This document shows, piece after piece, positions 50,550-59,126 of a stretch of DNA of 64,000 bases. The position numbers were made by a program, and so were the translations under genes. The notes under the pieces are model-generated. The model was not told where the DNA came from. It saw only the letters and a program-made list of their open reading frames with translations, and did not search any database. Source of the stretch: Pseudolysinimonas_A sp049651805 (lineage in GTDB: Bacteria; Actinomycetota; Actinomycetes; Actinomycetales; Microbacteriaceae); contig NZ_JBASCU010000030.1 in assembly GCF_049651805.1 (NCBI RefSeq), positions 29,755 to 93,754 on the forward strand. Reading direction: 5' to 3'. Numbering within the stretch: the first letter of the stretch is position 1; each line of letters opens with the position of its first letter.

Positions 50550-51083
50550 CTAGAGACGCCACTCGCGACCGAGCGCAGCCCACGTCTCCACTGTCGTCCA
50601 CTCCCCTTTGAACCAGTCGGCGTCGCGGGCGGTGCCTTCGTGCCGCAACCCGAGGGCGGCGCACACGCGCCGCATCGGCGCGTTGCGTTCATCAAGAGTG
50701 AGGATGACGCGGTGGGCTCCGCGCTCGCCGACGAGGTGGTCGATGGTTGCGCCGAGCGCCGCCCGCGCGACCCCCCGGCCCTGCGCCGCCGGGCTCACGG
50801 TCGCCCCGAGTTCATACGTGTCGGGCTGGTCGTCGAACACGTGCACCGCCACGTCGCCCAGCAGTTCGCCCGACGAGGAACGGACGGCGAACTGCATCCA
50901 TTCACCCGCCGCGGGAAAGTCGCGAACCTGCGAGCCGAGCAGTTGCAGCCCATCCGCGTCACTGAACTCGGGCGACCAGCTCTGATAGCGGGCGACATCG
51001 GGGTCGCGCCGGTAGGCGACGAACGCCGGGATGTCGTCGGCCGCGAGGGGCGCGATCACCAGGTCGTCGAGCACGAGGCGCAT
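50550..51083 (-). CDS. GNAT family N-acetyltransferase
   Basis: A 177-residue acetyltransferase of the RimJ/RimL type: LVLDDLVIAPLAADDIPAFVAYRRDPDVARYQSW, the acetyl-CoA loop GATVSPAAQGRGVARAALGATIDHL and VILTLDERNAPMRRVCAALGLRHEG. The substrate is unknown. It lies four bases from a small membrane-protein gene pair. Confidence 0.85.
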   Translation of the reverse strand: MRLVLDDLVIAPLAADDIPAFVAYRRDPDVARYQSWSPEFSDADGLQLLGSQVRDFPAAGEWMQFAVRSSSGELLGDVAVHVFDDQPDTYELGATVSPAAQGRGVARAALGATIDHLVGERGAHRVILTLDERNAPMRRVCAALGLRHEGTARDADWFKGEWTTVETWAALGREWRL

Positions 51084-51087
51084 GCGG

Positions 51088-51228
51088 TTACTCCGGGGTT
51101 CGGGACGTGGCCTCCACCGTAGACCCGGCGCGAGCGAGGCGCTCCCGGTAGGCGAGGGTGCGGGCGACGATCGCGTACGCCGTGGCGCCGAGGATGAGGG
51201 CGACCGGCACGGTCCAGGTGAACTCCAT
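51088..51228 (-). CDS. Small membrane protein (46 residues)
   Basis: One N-terminal helix (FTWTVPVALILGATAYAIVARTLAY) and a charged tail. It is coupled by an ATGA overlap to the next small membrane protein. No family recognised. Confidence 0.5.
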   Translation of the reverse strand: MEFTWTVPVALILGATAYAIVARTLAYRERLARAGSTVEATSRTPE

Positions 51229-51458
51229 CACCGAACCGCCTGCCGGCGACGCGCGATCGCCGCGTACCCGCGGAACAGCTGCGGCACGACGAGATACACC
51301 GCGACTGGCACGACGACGAGCGTCAGCACGAGGGCGCGCAGCACGGGATGCCAGGCATCCGAGAAGGGGGCGATGGCGAGCATGCCGATGGAGACGAGGG
51401 GGAAGATCGCGAGCCAGGTGATGGCGGCTCGCACGTGGGTGGAGGGTGGTTTGTTCAT
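51228..51458 (-). CDS. Small two-helix membrane protein
   Basis: A 76-residue protein with two hydrophobic helices (AAITWLAIFPLVSIGMLAIAPF and VLRALVLTLVVVPVAVYLVV). The ATG at 51456-51458 is used; an ATG five codons upstream is possible. It is divergent from an XRE-cupin regulator and may be one of its targets. Confidence 0.6.
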   Translation of the reverse strand: MNKPPSTHVRAAITWLAIFPLVSIGMLAIAPFSDAWHPVLRALVLTLVVVPVAVYLVVPQLFRGYAAIARRRQAVR

Positions 51459-51523
51459 GACGGCTTCTTTCATGTCGAGTTGGGATGGTGCTGATGTGCC
51501 CATGATCGAAGTACGCTGACACA

Positions 51524-51543
51524 ACGGCAACGTCGTTTGCCGT
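51524..51543. promoter_or_regulatory. Operator-like inverted repeat ACGGCAAC...GTTTGCCGT
   Basis: Lies between the divergent small membrane protein genes and the XRE-cupin gene, 17 bases before the latter's start. It is probably the regulator's own binding site. Confidence 0.5.
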
Positions 51544-51560
51544 TCCAGCAAAGGGGTCTC

Positions 51561-52142
51561 ATGGCCGACGAGATCGAGGCGGTCATCGACGGCGTCGCCG
51601 ACCGTCTGCGCGAGTTGCGCGCCCGAAGCGGTCGCACCCTCTCCGACCTCTCGGCGCAGACCGGCGTCTCGATCAGCACGCTGTCCCGGCTGGAGTCCGG
51701 ACTTCGCCGCCCGACCCTCGATCTGCTGATCCGCCTGGCGTCCGCCTACGGCGCGAGCCTCGACGACCTCGTCGGGGCTCCGCAGATCGCCGACCCGCGC
51801 ATCCACCCCAAGACCTTCTACCGCGACGGTCGGGCGATCATCCCGCTGACCAAGCAGAACCCCGACGTCGTCGCCTTCAAGATGCTGCTGCCCGGGCATG
51901 CACCCGACGCGCCCGTCGCCACGAAGGTGCACGCCGGCTATGACTGGATCTACGTGCTCAGCGGCCGCGTGCGACTCGTCATCGGCGACGACGAAACCGT
52001 GCTGACGCCGGGCGAGGCGGCCGAGTTCGACACCCGGAGGCCGCACGGTTTCGCGAGCGCGTCGATGGAACCGGCCGAGGTGATCAACCTGCTGAGCCGC
52101 CAAGGCGAGCGGGTGCATGTGCACTCGGAGGGCGACGGGTAG
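51561..52142 (+). CDS. XRE-family regulator with cupin domain
   Basis: A 193-residue regulator: an N-terminal HTH (RLRELRARSGRTLSDLSAQTGVSISTLSRLESGLRRP, residues ~10-65) and a C-terminal cupin (VHAGYDWIYVLSGRVRLVIGDDETVLTPGEAAEFDTRRPHGFA). Such proteins sense a small molecule through the cupin. The ATG at 51561 follows AAAGGGG. Likely controls itself and the divergent small membrane proteins. Confidence 0.85.
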   Translation: MADEIEAVIDGVADRLRELRARSGRTLSDLSAQTGVSISTLSRLESGLRRPTLDLLIRLASAYGASLDDLVGAPQIADPRIHPKTFYRDGRAIIPLTKQNPDVVAFKMLLPGHAPDAPVATKVHAGYDWIYVLSGRVRLVIGDDETVLTPGEAAEFDTRRPHGFASASMEPAEVINLLSRQGERVHVHSEGDG

Positions 52143-52173
52143 CGTGACCCGAGCAGCCACCGAGAGGAACCTC

Positions 52174-53013
52174 ATGAAACTCGCCGTCACCGGATCGAAC
52201 GGCAAGCTCGGCGCCGTCGTCGAGCACGAACTGCGGGAGGCCGGCCACGACATCGTCGCGCTCGACCAGGCCGGACCCCGCCGCGCCGGGTTCACCCGCA
52301 TCGACCTCACTGACTCAGGATCGGTGTTCGACGCCCTCAGCGGCATCGACGAGCGGCACCACGGACTCGACGGCATCGTGCATCTGGGTGCGGTTCCGGC
52401 GCCGGGGCTCGAAACCGATGTGGCGACCTTCCGCAACAACATGCTCGCGACGTTCAACGTCATCCATGGGGCCCGCAAGGCGGGCATCCGTCGCATCGTG
52501 TTCGCATCGAGCGAGACGCTTCTCGGCCTGCCGTTCGCGATCGACCCGCCCTACGCGCCGGTCGACGAGCAGTACGACACCCGCCCCGAGAGCATCTACT
52601 CCCTCACCAAGCACCTAGAAGAAGAGCTCGCTCGCAAGGTCGCGCGCTGGGATGCCGACCTCTCGATCACCGCGCTGCGGTTCTCGAACGTGATGACCCC
52701 CGACGACTACCCCGAGTTCGCCGCCTTCCAGAGCGACCCGGCGAGCCGCAAGTGGAACCTGTGGGGCTACATCGACGCCCGCGACGGTGCGCAGGCGGTG
52801 CTGCGCGCCCTGGATGCCGGCCGCCCCGGGTTCGACCGGTTCATCATCGCGGCGGCCGACACCGTGATGGAGCGCTCGAGCACGTCGTTGCTGGCGGAGT
52901 TCTTTCCCGATGTCGAGGTGCGGCGGGATCTCGGCGAGCACGAGACGCTGCTGGGGATCGACCACGCTCGCGAGGTGCTCGGGTACGCGCCGCAGCACTC
53001 ATGGCGAGATTGA
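52174..53013 (+). CDS. NAD(P)-dependent epimerase/dehydratase (extended SDR)
   Basis: A 279-residue Rossmann enzyme. KLAVTGSNGKLGAVV binds NAD(P), DGIVHLGAVPAPG follows, Ser lies in FASSETLLG, and the YSLTK catalytic Tyr/Lys comes next. It resembles sugar epimerases and uronate dehydrogenases; the substrate is unclear. It follows the XRE-cupin gene by 31 bases with GAGAGGAAC as ribosome binding site, so the two may be co-transcribed. Confidence 0.8.
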   Translation: MKLAVTGSNGKLGAVVEHELREAGHDIVALDQAGPRRAGFTRIDLTDSGSVFDALSGIDERHHGLDGIVHLGAVPAPGLETDVATFRNNMLATFNVIHGARKAGIRRIVFASSETLLGLPFAIDPPYAPVDEQYDTRPESIYSLTKHLEEELARKVARWDADLSITALRFSNVMTPDDYPEFAAFQSDPASRKWNLWGYIDARDGAQAVLRALDAGRPGFDRFIIAAADTVMERSSTSLLAEFFPDVEVRRDLGEHETLLGIDHAREVLGYAPQHSWRD

Positions 53014-53033
53014 CGACGAAAGTTACGGCCGGT

Positions 53034-54038
53034 TCACGCACAGGGGAACCACGCTGCTGAAGCGTCGGCTCGCCGGCGATGCTCGATGAACCGGGTGCGC
53101 ACCTCGTCGATCGCGACCTTCAGCGGGAAGATCTGACGCGACACGAGCTGGTCGTCGTGGTCGGCCGCGATCGGATGCCAGTAGACGCCATCCGCGGTGA
53201 TCGTCACCTCGGGAATCAGCGATTCGACAGTGAGCTCGATGCCCGTCTCCGAGACGCCGCGATGGGCGAGCGCGCGGATGACCTGGTCGGGGCGGGCGAT
53301 GCCGATCGAGTCGAGAAAGTCGTGGAAGGGTTCGAGCTCGTGCACCTGATCCGCGGGGAGCGTGGCCGCGACCTTCACGCGGAACCCCTCCTCGTGGGCG
53401 ATCCGGATGCCGTCGACGGCGCGCTCCCACGAGCGCTTTCCGCGGTGACTGTCGTGAATCTCGGGAGTCGGGGAGTCGATGCTGATCTGCAGCGTCAGCC
53501 GATCACGATCCATGCGCCGGAGCCGCTCGAGGCGCATCCCCTTGAACAGCATCCCGTTCGTGAGCAGCGTGGTCGGCAGGCGGGAGGTGCACACCTCGAC
53601 CACCTCATCGAGGTCGGGCAACAGGAAGGGCTCGCCGCCGGTCAGGATGAGTTCGGAAACGCCGGCGTCGACGGCCTCAGACGCGAGCTGCCGAACCCGG
53701 TCGATGCCCAGGGCTCGTCGTTCGGTCTGCGGCGACGACCGCACGCAGCAGTAGTCGCACGCGAGATTGCAGTCGAAGTTCGTGTACATCCACAGCCGCG
53801 TTCCCGGGAGCTGGTCGGGAGTGAGACCGGCGAGGGGATCGGATGACCGCCCCCGCCGCACGCGCGCGGTCGAACCGGCGAGCTCGACGAGCTCGTTGCC
53901 CGTGCGGCCGCACCACGCCTCGAGCGTCTGCCGCGAGACATCCGGGTCGCCGGTCGGCACCTCGATGGTGAACGTACCGCCGGTCGGAACGGTCTTCGCA
54001 TGCTCGACGAGATCGAGCACGAGGGCGTGATTCACCAT
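53034..54038 (-). CDS. Radical SAM protein with N-terminal TusA-like domain
   Basis: A 334-residue protein. Residues ~1-65 look like a TusA sulfur-carrier fold (GGTFTIEVPTGDPDVSRQTLEAWCGRTGNELVEL) without the usual CPxP cysteine. A radical SAM core follows, with the [4Fe-4S] motif CNLACDYCC (C-x3-C-x2-C) and LILTGGEPFLLP. The C-terminus ends in WFPCA with a single late Cys. The ATG (54036-54038) overlaps the end of the PhnD-like gene. It is the last of four coupled genes. The substrate is unknown; peptide or small-molecule modification are both possible. Confidence 0.75.
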   Translation of the reverse strand: MVNHALVLDLVEHAKTVPTGGTFTIEVPTGDPDVSRQTLEAWCGRTGNELVELAGSTARVRRGRSSDPLAGLTPDQLPGTRLWMYTNFDCNLACDYCCVRSSPQTERRALGIDRVRQLASEAVDAGVSELILTGGEPFLLPDLDEVVEVCTSRLPTTLLTNGMLFKGMRLERLRRMDRDRLTLQISIDSPTPEIHDSHRGKRSWERAVDGIRIAHEEGFRVKVAATLPADQVHELEPFHDFLDSIGIARPDQVIRALAHRGVSETGIELTVESLIPEVTITADGVYWHPIAADHDDQLVSRQIFPLKVAIDEVRTRFIEHRRRADASAAWFPCA

Positions 54039-54841
54039 CGCGGCGAGATCCCCTGGGCGGCGACCGCGGCGAACAGTGACTGGTACCCCTCGAGGCGGGG
54101 ACGCACCCACTGCCGCAGCCCCTCCATCTCGAGGATGGGCCGGTGTGCCGGGTTCTCCCAGTCCATGGCGAGCAGTCGATCGACCCACGGAGCGATCCGT
54201 TCGTCGGGCAGGCCGGCCAGCGCGGTGAAGTTGCAGTGGCTGTAGGTGGGCGACTCCCAGAAGACCTCGAAGGCGCCGGGCATCAGCTCGTCGCGACCGA
54301 TCGCCTCCCAGGTGTTGATGCCGATCGCGGCGGCATCCGCTCGCTCGTCGAGGATGGCCCGCAGCGCGTCGAGTTCGCTCTTGCCGGTGTCGCCGTGCTT
54401 GCCGACATCGCTGTTGAAGCGCAGTAACTCCACGTCGGTGCCGCCGATGCCGGCCTCCGCGAGGAAGTGCACGGGGAGCACGGCGGCCTGAGCCGAGTCC
54501 TGCGAGCCGAGGGCGAGCCGGCGGCCCCGGAGGCTCTCCAACTCGCTCATCCCGGCCCCCGCGCGTGACACGAACAGCGTCTGGAAGACGGTGTCGGTGT
54601 CGCGGGTCGCGACGGCCTTGCACGCGCCGTTCGTCTGCGCGACCGTGCGTACCCAGGCGAGGTTCGTGTTCCAGGCCAGATCGATCGTGCCGTCGATGAG
54701 TGAGTCGACCTGTCGCCCGTAGTTGGAGAAGAGGATGAAGTCCATCTCCGCCTCGGTGCCGGCGAAGTAGTCGCGCATCCCCTCCCAGATCGGCACGACG
54801 TTCGGCGTGTAGGCCACGGCTCCGATGAGAAGCGGCGTCAT
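54032..54841 (-). CDS. PhnD-like substrate-binding protein without signal peptide
   Basis: A 269-residue type 2 periplasmic-binding-protein fold similar to phosphonate-binding PhnD (FILFSNYGRQVDSLIDGTIDLAWNTNLAWVR, RGRRLALGSQDSAQAAVLPVHFL, ADAAAIGINTWEA). There is no signal sequence or lipobox, so it should be cytoplasmic and is not a normal importer component. It may bind or sense a substrate for the radical SAM enzyme it overlaps. Start coupled by ATGA to the membrane protein upstream. Confidence 0.72.
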   Translation of the reverse strand: MTPLLIGAVAYTPNVVPIWEGMRDYFAGTEAEMDFILFSNYGRQVDSLIDGTIDLAWNTNLAWVRTVAQTNGACKAVATRDTDTVFQTLFVSRAGAGMSELESLRGRRLALGSQDSAQAAVLPVHFLAEAGIGGTDVELLRFNSDVGKHGDTGKSELDALRAILDERADAAAIGINTWEAIGRDELMPGAFEVFWESPTYSHCNFTALAGLPDERIAPWVDRLLAMDWENPAHRPILEMEGLRQWVRPRLEGYQSLFAAVAAQGISPRW

Positions 54842-55221
54842 GTCAGGGGGGTTCCTTCCGGATTGCGGTCGACCGCGCGTGCGGCGAGCCAGATGCTGAC
54901 CAGACCGATGCCCAGGCCGCCGAACAACGACACCGTCGACGCGTCACCGCCCAGCAGGTTGAGAGATTGGCCGAGCTGGACCAGCTGGAGCAGCGCGCAC
55001 AGCAGTAAACCCGCTCCGGCGATCAGCCCGAGGGCCCGAACCTTGGTGAGCGCCGACACGACGGCGAGCGCCCCGAACACGGCGAGCGCGACGATGCCCG
55101 CCCCGCGCACCTGCACGAAGTCGAGCGCGGCACCCAGAACCGGGGTCAGCGCGAAGAGGCAACTGACGAGCGCCGCCGCACCGAGGGCGAGGGTGGCGCG
55201 ATGCATCCGCTGGGCGATCAT
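54838..55221 (-). CDS. Membrane protein (four helices), coupled to the radical SAM operon
   Basis: A 127-residue protein with four hydrophobic helices (e.g. LALGAAALVSCLFALTPVLG, GIVALAVFGALAVVSAL). The ATG (55219-55221) overlaps the DoxX-like stop and its stop overlaps the PhnD-like start. No family recognised. Confidence 0.6.
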   Translation of the reverse strand: MIAQRMHRATLALGAAALVSCLFALTPVLGAALDFVQVRGAGIVALAVFGALAVVSALTKVRALGLIAGAGLLLCALLQLVQLGQSLNLLGGDASTVSLFGGLGIGLVSIWLAARAVDRNPEGTPLT

Positions 55222-55739
55222 GACGCCGCCCTCAGCACTCGCGCGATGCGGCCGGGCGATTGCGTCCAGATCGGGCGCAGCACGCCATCCAGACCGACCC
55301 GGCGACCGGCGGCCGTTCCCAGCAGAACGAGGTGGGCGAGGATCATCAGGTAGTACGCCCAGTGCCACTCGTCAGGCGCGTTGAGAACCGAGAAGGTGAT
55401 CGCGAGCGACTGCGCGATGCCGACGAGTGCCCAGAAGCGCGTCGCCAGGCCGATCAGCAGGAAGGCGCCGAGCGCGGCCTCGAGCAGCAGGATCATCCAG
55501 CCGAAAACGCCGATCTGCGGCAGCACGACGGTCTCGACGAACCAGGAGTACGGCGGCAGCACCGGATATTCCACGGCTTGGCTCGCCCAGAAGTACAAGC
55601 CCTTGTCGTCGGTCTGCCCGAAGTCGGGGGGTACTTTCCACCCTGCGTTCTGGATCCAGAGCAACCCGACGGCGATCCGCAGGATCGCGACCGAGATGCC
55701 CGCGAATCGGGGCTGTTGTCGTTCCACCTCGCCATTCAA
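55218..55739 (-). CDS. DoxX/DoxD-like membrane protein
   Basis: A ~173-residue protein with four helices. AILRIAVGLLWIQNAGWKVPPDFG and GWMILLLEAALGAFLLIGLATRFWALVGIAQSLAI match the DoxX/DoxD family (thiosulfate:quinone oxidoreductase small subunit and relatives). It is first in the operon with the PhnD-like and radical SAM genes. The start is uncertain: a TTG at 55739 or a GTG at 55727. The gap to the divergent carrier gene (55740-55873) shows no clear site. Confidence 0.72.
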   Translation of the reverse strand: MNGEVERQQPRFAGISVAILRIAVGLLWIQNAGWKVPPDFGQTDDKGLYFWASQAVEYPVLPPYSWFVETVVLPQIGVFGWMILLLEAALGAFLLIGLATRFWALVGIAQSLAITFSVLNAPDEWHWAYYLMILAHLVLLGTAAGRRVGLDGVLRPIWTQSPGRIARVLRAAS

Positions 55740-55873
55740 GCCCGCGGCGAACGGCGGGGCCCCGCGAAGTTCTTACGGAGTGATGACGGCTCGACCGGAA
55801 GGCCCCCCGGGCGTCGACCGCCTGAATAGCATCGCCGTGCGCGGACCCCTCGCGTCACAGAGAAGGAGACTTC

Positions 55874-57247
55874 GTGGCTACACGACTGGATGCGTCCGCC
55901 TGGCGGCCCATGCACACGCGGATCGCACTGGCGCTCGGGATCGGCTGGATGCTCGACGCCTTCGAGGTGCAGATCATCGGATCGGTCATCCCCGGCATCC
56001 AGCACGAGTTCTCGCTCGGCAGCGCCGAGTCGGTGTGGATCAACATCGTGTGGTTCGGCGGCATCGCGCTGGGCGCGCTGGGCTTCGGGTACCTGGCCGA
56101 CCGCATCGGCAGAAAGCGACTCTTCGTCGCGACCCTCATCCTCTACTCGGTCGCCGCGATCGCGACGGCCGCGGCACCCGACTTCACGCTCTTCATCGTC
56201 TTCCGGTTCATCACCGCTCTCGGCGTGGGCGGCGAGTATTCCGCCGTGACCTCGGCCATCGCCGAGTTCACGCCGGCCCGCAATCGCGGACGCAGCAACG
56301 GCCTCGTGATGAGCTTCTGGGCCGTGGGTGGCATCCTCGCCAGCGTCGTCTCGATTCTGGTGATCTCGACACTCGGGCTCACCTGGCGCTACACCCTCCT
56401 CTTCGGGGTGATCAGCGCCGCCTACGGCCTCTTGGCGCGTCGGCTCATCCCCGAGTCACCACGCTGGCTCGCGTCGAGAGGGCGTACCGCCGACGCCGAC
56501 CGCGTCGTGGAGAGCATCACCGGAGTCTCGAGCCCGGTCGGCTACGTCGACACCGTGGGACCGGGTACCGGCCTGTCACGATTCCGCGAACTGTGGCGCA
56601 ACTACCGGGGCCGGCTGTTCTTCGGCATGGCGCTCGACTTCTCGGAGGCCGCCGGGTACTACGGCCTGTTCACGGCCATGAGCATCCTGGTCTTCTCGAC
56701 GGCCACCGGCGTGGTGCCGATCGCCGACGGCGTGCTGCCGTACTACTTCTTGATCGCGAACGTCGCCGCCCTCGCGGGTGGGATCTTCGTCTCGTTCGCG
56801 CTCGATCGCATCGGCCGCAAGCCCACGGTCACCTTTTCCTACACGGCAGCCGCGCTCAGCATGATCGGCTGCGCCGCCGCGGCGGCCACCGGCTCCCCTG
56901 TCGTGGTGCTGATCGCCTTCTCGGTCGCCGCCTTCTTCGCCACATGCGCATGGGTCTCGGCCTACCCGACGTTCTCCGAACTGTTCCCGACCCGGCTGCG
57001 GGCGACGGGCATCGGCGCGAGCGTCGCCGTCGGACGCATCGGCGCCATCATCGGCCAGGTCGTGCTCGCCGTGACCGCGACGGCGTGGGGCGTCGGAATC
57101 ATGTTCGGCATCCTCGGTCTGTTCTGGCTCATCGGCGCGGCCGCGGGAGCGATCTGGTGGAGGTTCGGCACCGAAGCCCGCGGCGTCTCTCTCGAGACTC
57201 TCACGAAGAAGCGTGTCGAGACCCCCTCGGTGGTCACCAGGGCGTAG
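55874..57247 (+). CDS. MFS transporter, metabolite:H+ symporter type
   Basis: A 457-residue carrier with twelve predicted helices, GYLADRIGRKRLF between helices 2 and 3, the central PESPRWLASRGR, and DRIGRKPTVTF in the second half. It resembles aromatic acid or organic acid symporters of the sugar-porter-like group. The GTG follows AGAAGGAGAC. It converges with a membrane protein gene, the reading frames overlapping by 14 bases. Substrate unknown. Confidence 0.85.
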   Translation: MATRLDASAWRPMHTRIALALGIGWMLDAFEVQIIGSVIPGIQHEFSLGSAESVWINIVWFGGIALGALGFGYLADRIGRKRLFVATLILYSVAAIATAAAPDFTLFIVFRFITALGVGGEYSAVTSAIAEFTPARNRGRSNGLVMSFWAVGGILASVVSILVISTLGLTWRYTLLFGVISAAYGLLARRLIPESPRWLASRGRTADADRVVESITGVSSPVGYVDTVGPGTGLSRFRELWRNYRGRLFFGMALDFSEAAGYYGLFTAMSILVFSTATGVVPIADGVLPYYFLIANVAALAGGIFVSFALDRIGRKPTVTFSYTAAALSMIGCAAAAATGSPVVVLIAFSVAAFFATCAWVSAYPTFSELFPTRLRATGIGASVAVGRIGAIIGQVVLAVTATAWGVGIMFGILGLFWLIGAAAGAIWWRFGTEARGVSLETLTKKRVETPSVVTRA

Positions 57248-58562
57248 CGAGCAGATGCTGGATGACGAGGGCCGCGATCACCTGGACGGCCAGCGCCGGG
57301 CGCCGCGCGCGTTCGGGCAGCAGCGCCGTGCCGAGCAGCAGCCAGGGCACGAACGGCAACCAGATGCGTTCGACCTCGGCTTTGCTCATCTGCGACAGGT
57401 CGGCGAGTAACACGATCAGTGCGGCGGCGGCCACGAGCAGCACGATCACTCGCACGCCTCCGGTCCGCTCGCGCACGGCGCGGAAACGCTCGCCGGCCAG
57501 CACAAGCGACGCCCCCACGATCGGCCCGGCGCTGAAGACGAGCGCCGCGAGGTCGCCCCACACCCAGTACCCGAAGGGTCGGTCCGACGCGATGCCCGCC
57601 CAATAGCGTTCGACGAGCACCGGGTACGCCTCCCACCACGCGAACCCGGCGGCGGCGAACAACAGCACGACGACGACCGCCGCCCCGACGGCCCACGGCA
57701 GCGGGCGCCACGATCGCGCCAGAACCAGAACCGCGACGGCGAGCACCCCGAGCAGCGGCAGCCCGTACGAGAGCATCACGCAGTACCCGAGCAGCAGCCC
57801 GGCGAGCACGCCCCACCCGGCGATCGCGAACCACCGCCGCGATGTGGCGGCGAAAGCGAGGACGCAGAGCCCCCATGCGGCGACGGCGGCGAACATTCCG
57901 TCGGCCGACACCGCGATCCAGATCGCGGCGGTTCCGACCACCAGGAACGGCGCCGCGACGCGAGCCTCGGCCTCCGCCCCGAGCCGACGCAGCGCGACGA
58001 GCACGGCGACCGGGGTGGTCGCGCCGAGGACGGTGACGACGAGCCCCGCGGCGAGCGGCGAGCCGAGCCCGAGTTGCACGAGTGCGACGAAGAACAGCAG
58101 CGCACCTGGCGGGTGCCCGGCGATGTGGATCGGCCAGTTGTCGGCCGAGTCGAGCGGGATGTGCGCGATGTACCGCTCGAGCAACGCGCCGATGTCGGTG
58201 ACCTCACGGGCGGTGCCGAGGTACTCCGACGTGTCGTCGAGAATCGCGCCGAGCCCGTGGAGCCCGTCGACGAGTGCGAGGCTCACCAGCCAGGCCAGCC
58301 CTGCCGCGAAGGCGACGAGTAGCAGCCACCGCCACCGCATCCGGGCCGCGAGGCGGCCGCCGAACCACACCGCGAGCGCTCCGACGAGCACCGCCGGCAC
58401 GGTACCCGGCCCAAGCCGAGGCAGCCAGACCGCATGCAGCGGCGGGAAGTCGACGAACACGCGCCACCCCGTGAGCCACGGCACGAGCATCGCGGCGGCG
58501 ACCAGCAGCAGGGCAACGGCGACGCCCCACACCCACCGTGCGATGCTGCCGACTCCGGTCAT
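57234..58562 (-). CDS. Multi-helix membrane protein, possibly GT-C type glycosyltransferase
   Basis: A 442-residue protein with about eleven to twelve hydrophobic helices. Loops such as DFPPLHAVWLPRLG (first extracellular loop) and DNWPIHIAGHPPGALLFF resemble polytopic mannosyltransferase-like proteins, but no catalytic motif can be assigned with confidence. The ATG at 58560-58562 overlaps the methyltransferase stop (ATGA). Confidence 0.65.
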   Translation of the reverse strand: MTGVGSIARWVWGVAVALLLVAAAMLVPWLTGWRVFVDFPPLHAVWLPRLGPGTVPAVLVGALAVWFGGRLAARMRWRWLLLVAFAAGLAWLVSLALVDGLHGLGAILDDTSEYLGTAREVTDIGALLERYIAHIPLDSADNWPIHIAGHPPGALLFFVALVQLGLGSPLAAGLVVTVLGATTPVAVLVALRRLGAEAEARVAAPFLVVGTAAIWIAVSADGMFAAVAAWGLCVLAFAATSRRWFAIAGWGVLAGLLLGYCVMLSYGLPLLGVLAVAVLVLARSWRPLPWAVGAAVVVVLLFAAAGFAWWEAYPVLVERYWAGIASDRPFGYWVWGDLAALVFSAGPIVGASLVLAGERFRAVRERTGGVRVIVLLVAAAALIVLLADLSQMSKAEVERIWLPFVPWLLLGTALLPERARRPALAVQVIAALVIQHLLATPW

Positions 58563-59005
58563 GCGCGGGCGTATTCGGCGAACGACCGGCCACGCGCCGA
58601 CCACTCCCGGCAGGCGACGAGCCCGGCCGCTGCGGCGCAGCCGTGCAGCGCTCGCCGCTCGACGGTTCGGGCGCCCCTGGGGGTCTCGACGAGGATGCGC
58701 CCATCGCCGTCGCGCACGAGTTGGGCACAGCGGCGCAGCAGTGCGACGGGGTCGCGACCGATGCCGATGTTGCCGTCGAGTAGCAGGGCGGTGCCCCAGG
58801 TTCCCTCGCCCGGCAGCTCTTGGAACACCGAGCGGCACAGCACCGGCAGCCCGTGCCGCTGCGCGATGCGCACCGCGGTCTCGGAGACGTCGATGCCCAG
58901 CGCCAGGTGACCCCCCAAGATCGCGGCGTGCACGTACCGGCCGCGGCCGCATCCGATGTCGAGCACCGGACCGCTCGCCGCCGCGAGAGCCAGGGAAGAG
59001 CGCAC
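58559..59005 (-). CDS. Class I SAM-dependent methyltransferase (short)
   Basis: A 148-residue protein with GPVLDIGCGRGRYVHAAILGG (SAM motif I), GIDVSETAV (acidic ribose-binding) and a post-motif LLDGNIGIGRDP. It is shorter than usual (~200). The GTG is fixed by a -10 box six bases upstream. It is coupled to the membrane protein. Similar methyltransferases occur with the glycosyltransferase types found at the right end of the window. Confidence 0.72.
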   Translation of the reverse strand: MRSSLALAAASGPVLDIGCGRGRYVHAAILGGHLALGIDVSETAVRIAQRHGLPVLCRSVFQELPGEGTWGTALLLDGNIGIGRDPVALLRRCAQLVRDGDGRILVETPRGARTVERRALHGCAAAAGLVACREWSARGRSFAEYARA

Positions 59006-59011
59006 CTCTCG

Positions 59012-59017
59012 ACCCTA
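59012..59017 (-). promoter_or_regulatory. -10 box TAGGGT of the methyltransferase (leaderless)
   Basis: TAGGGT on the minus strand ends six bases before the GTG at 59005. Confidence 0.5.
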
Positions 59018-59115
59018 CGAATGCGGGCCCCGCGGCCCACCGGTCCAACCCTTACGAAACAGAGACGGACTCCCCGCCGAAGCGAACCACCCTGCCACGC
59101 ACAGGGCCGCGAACC

Positions 59116-59121
59116 TACCCT
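59116..59121 (+). promoter_or_regulatory. -10 box TACCCT of the OmpR-type regulator (leaderless)
   Basis: TACCCT ends five bases before the GTG at 59127 and supports that start over one 57 codons upstream. Confidence 0.4.
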
Positions 59122-59126
59122 GGAGT

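Noticed and set aside
58563..59048. Extension of the membrane-protein frame to 59048
   Set aside because: It is the shadow of the methyltransferase gene; the ATGA overlap at 58559-58562 gives the real start.
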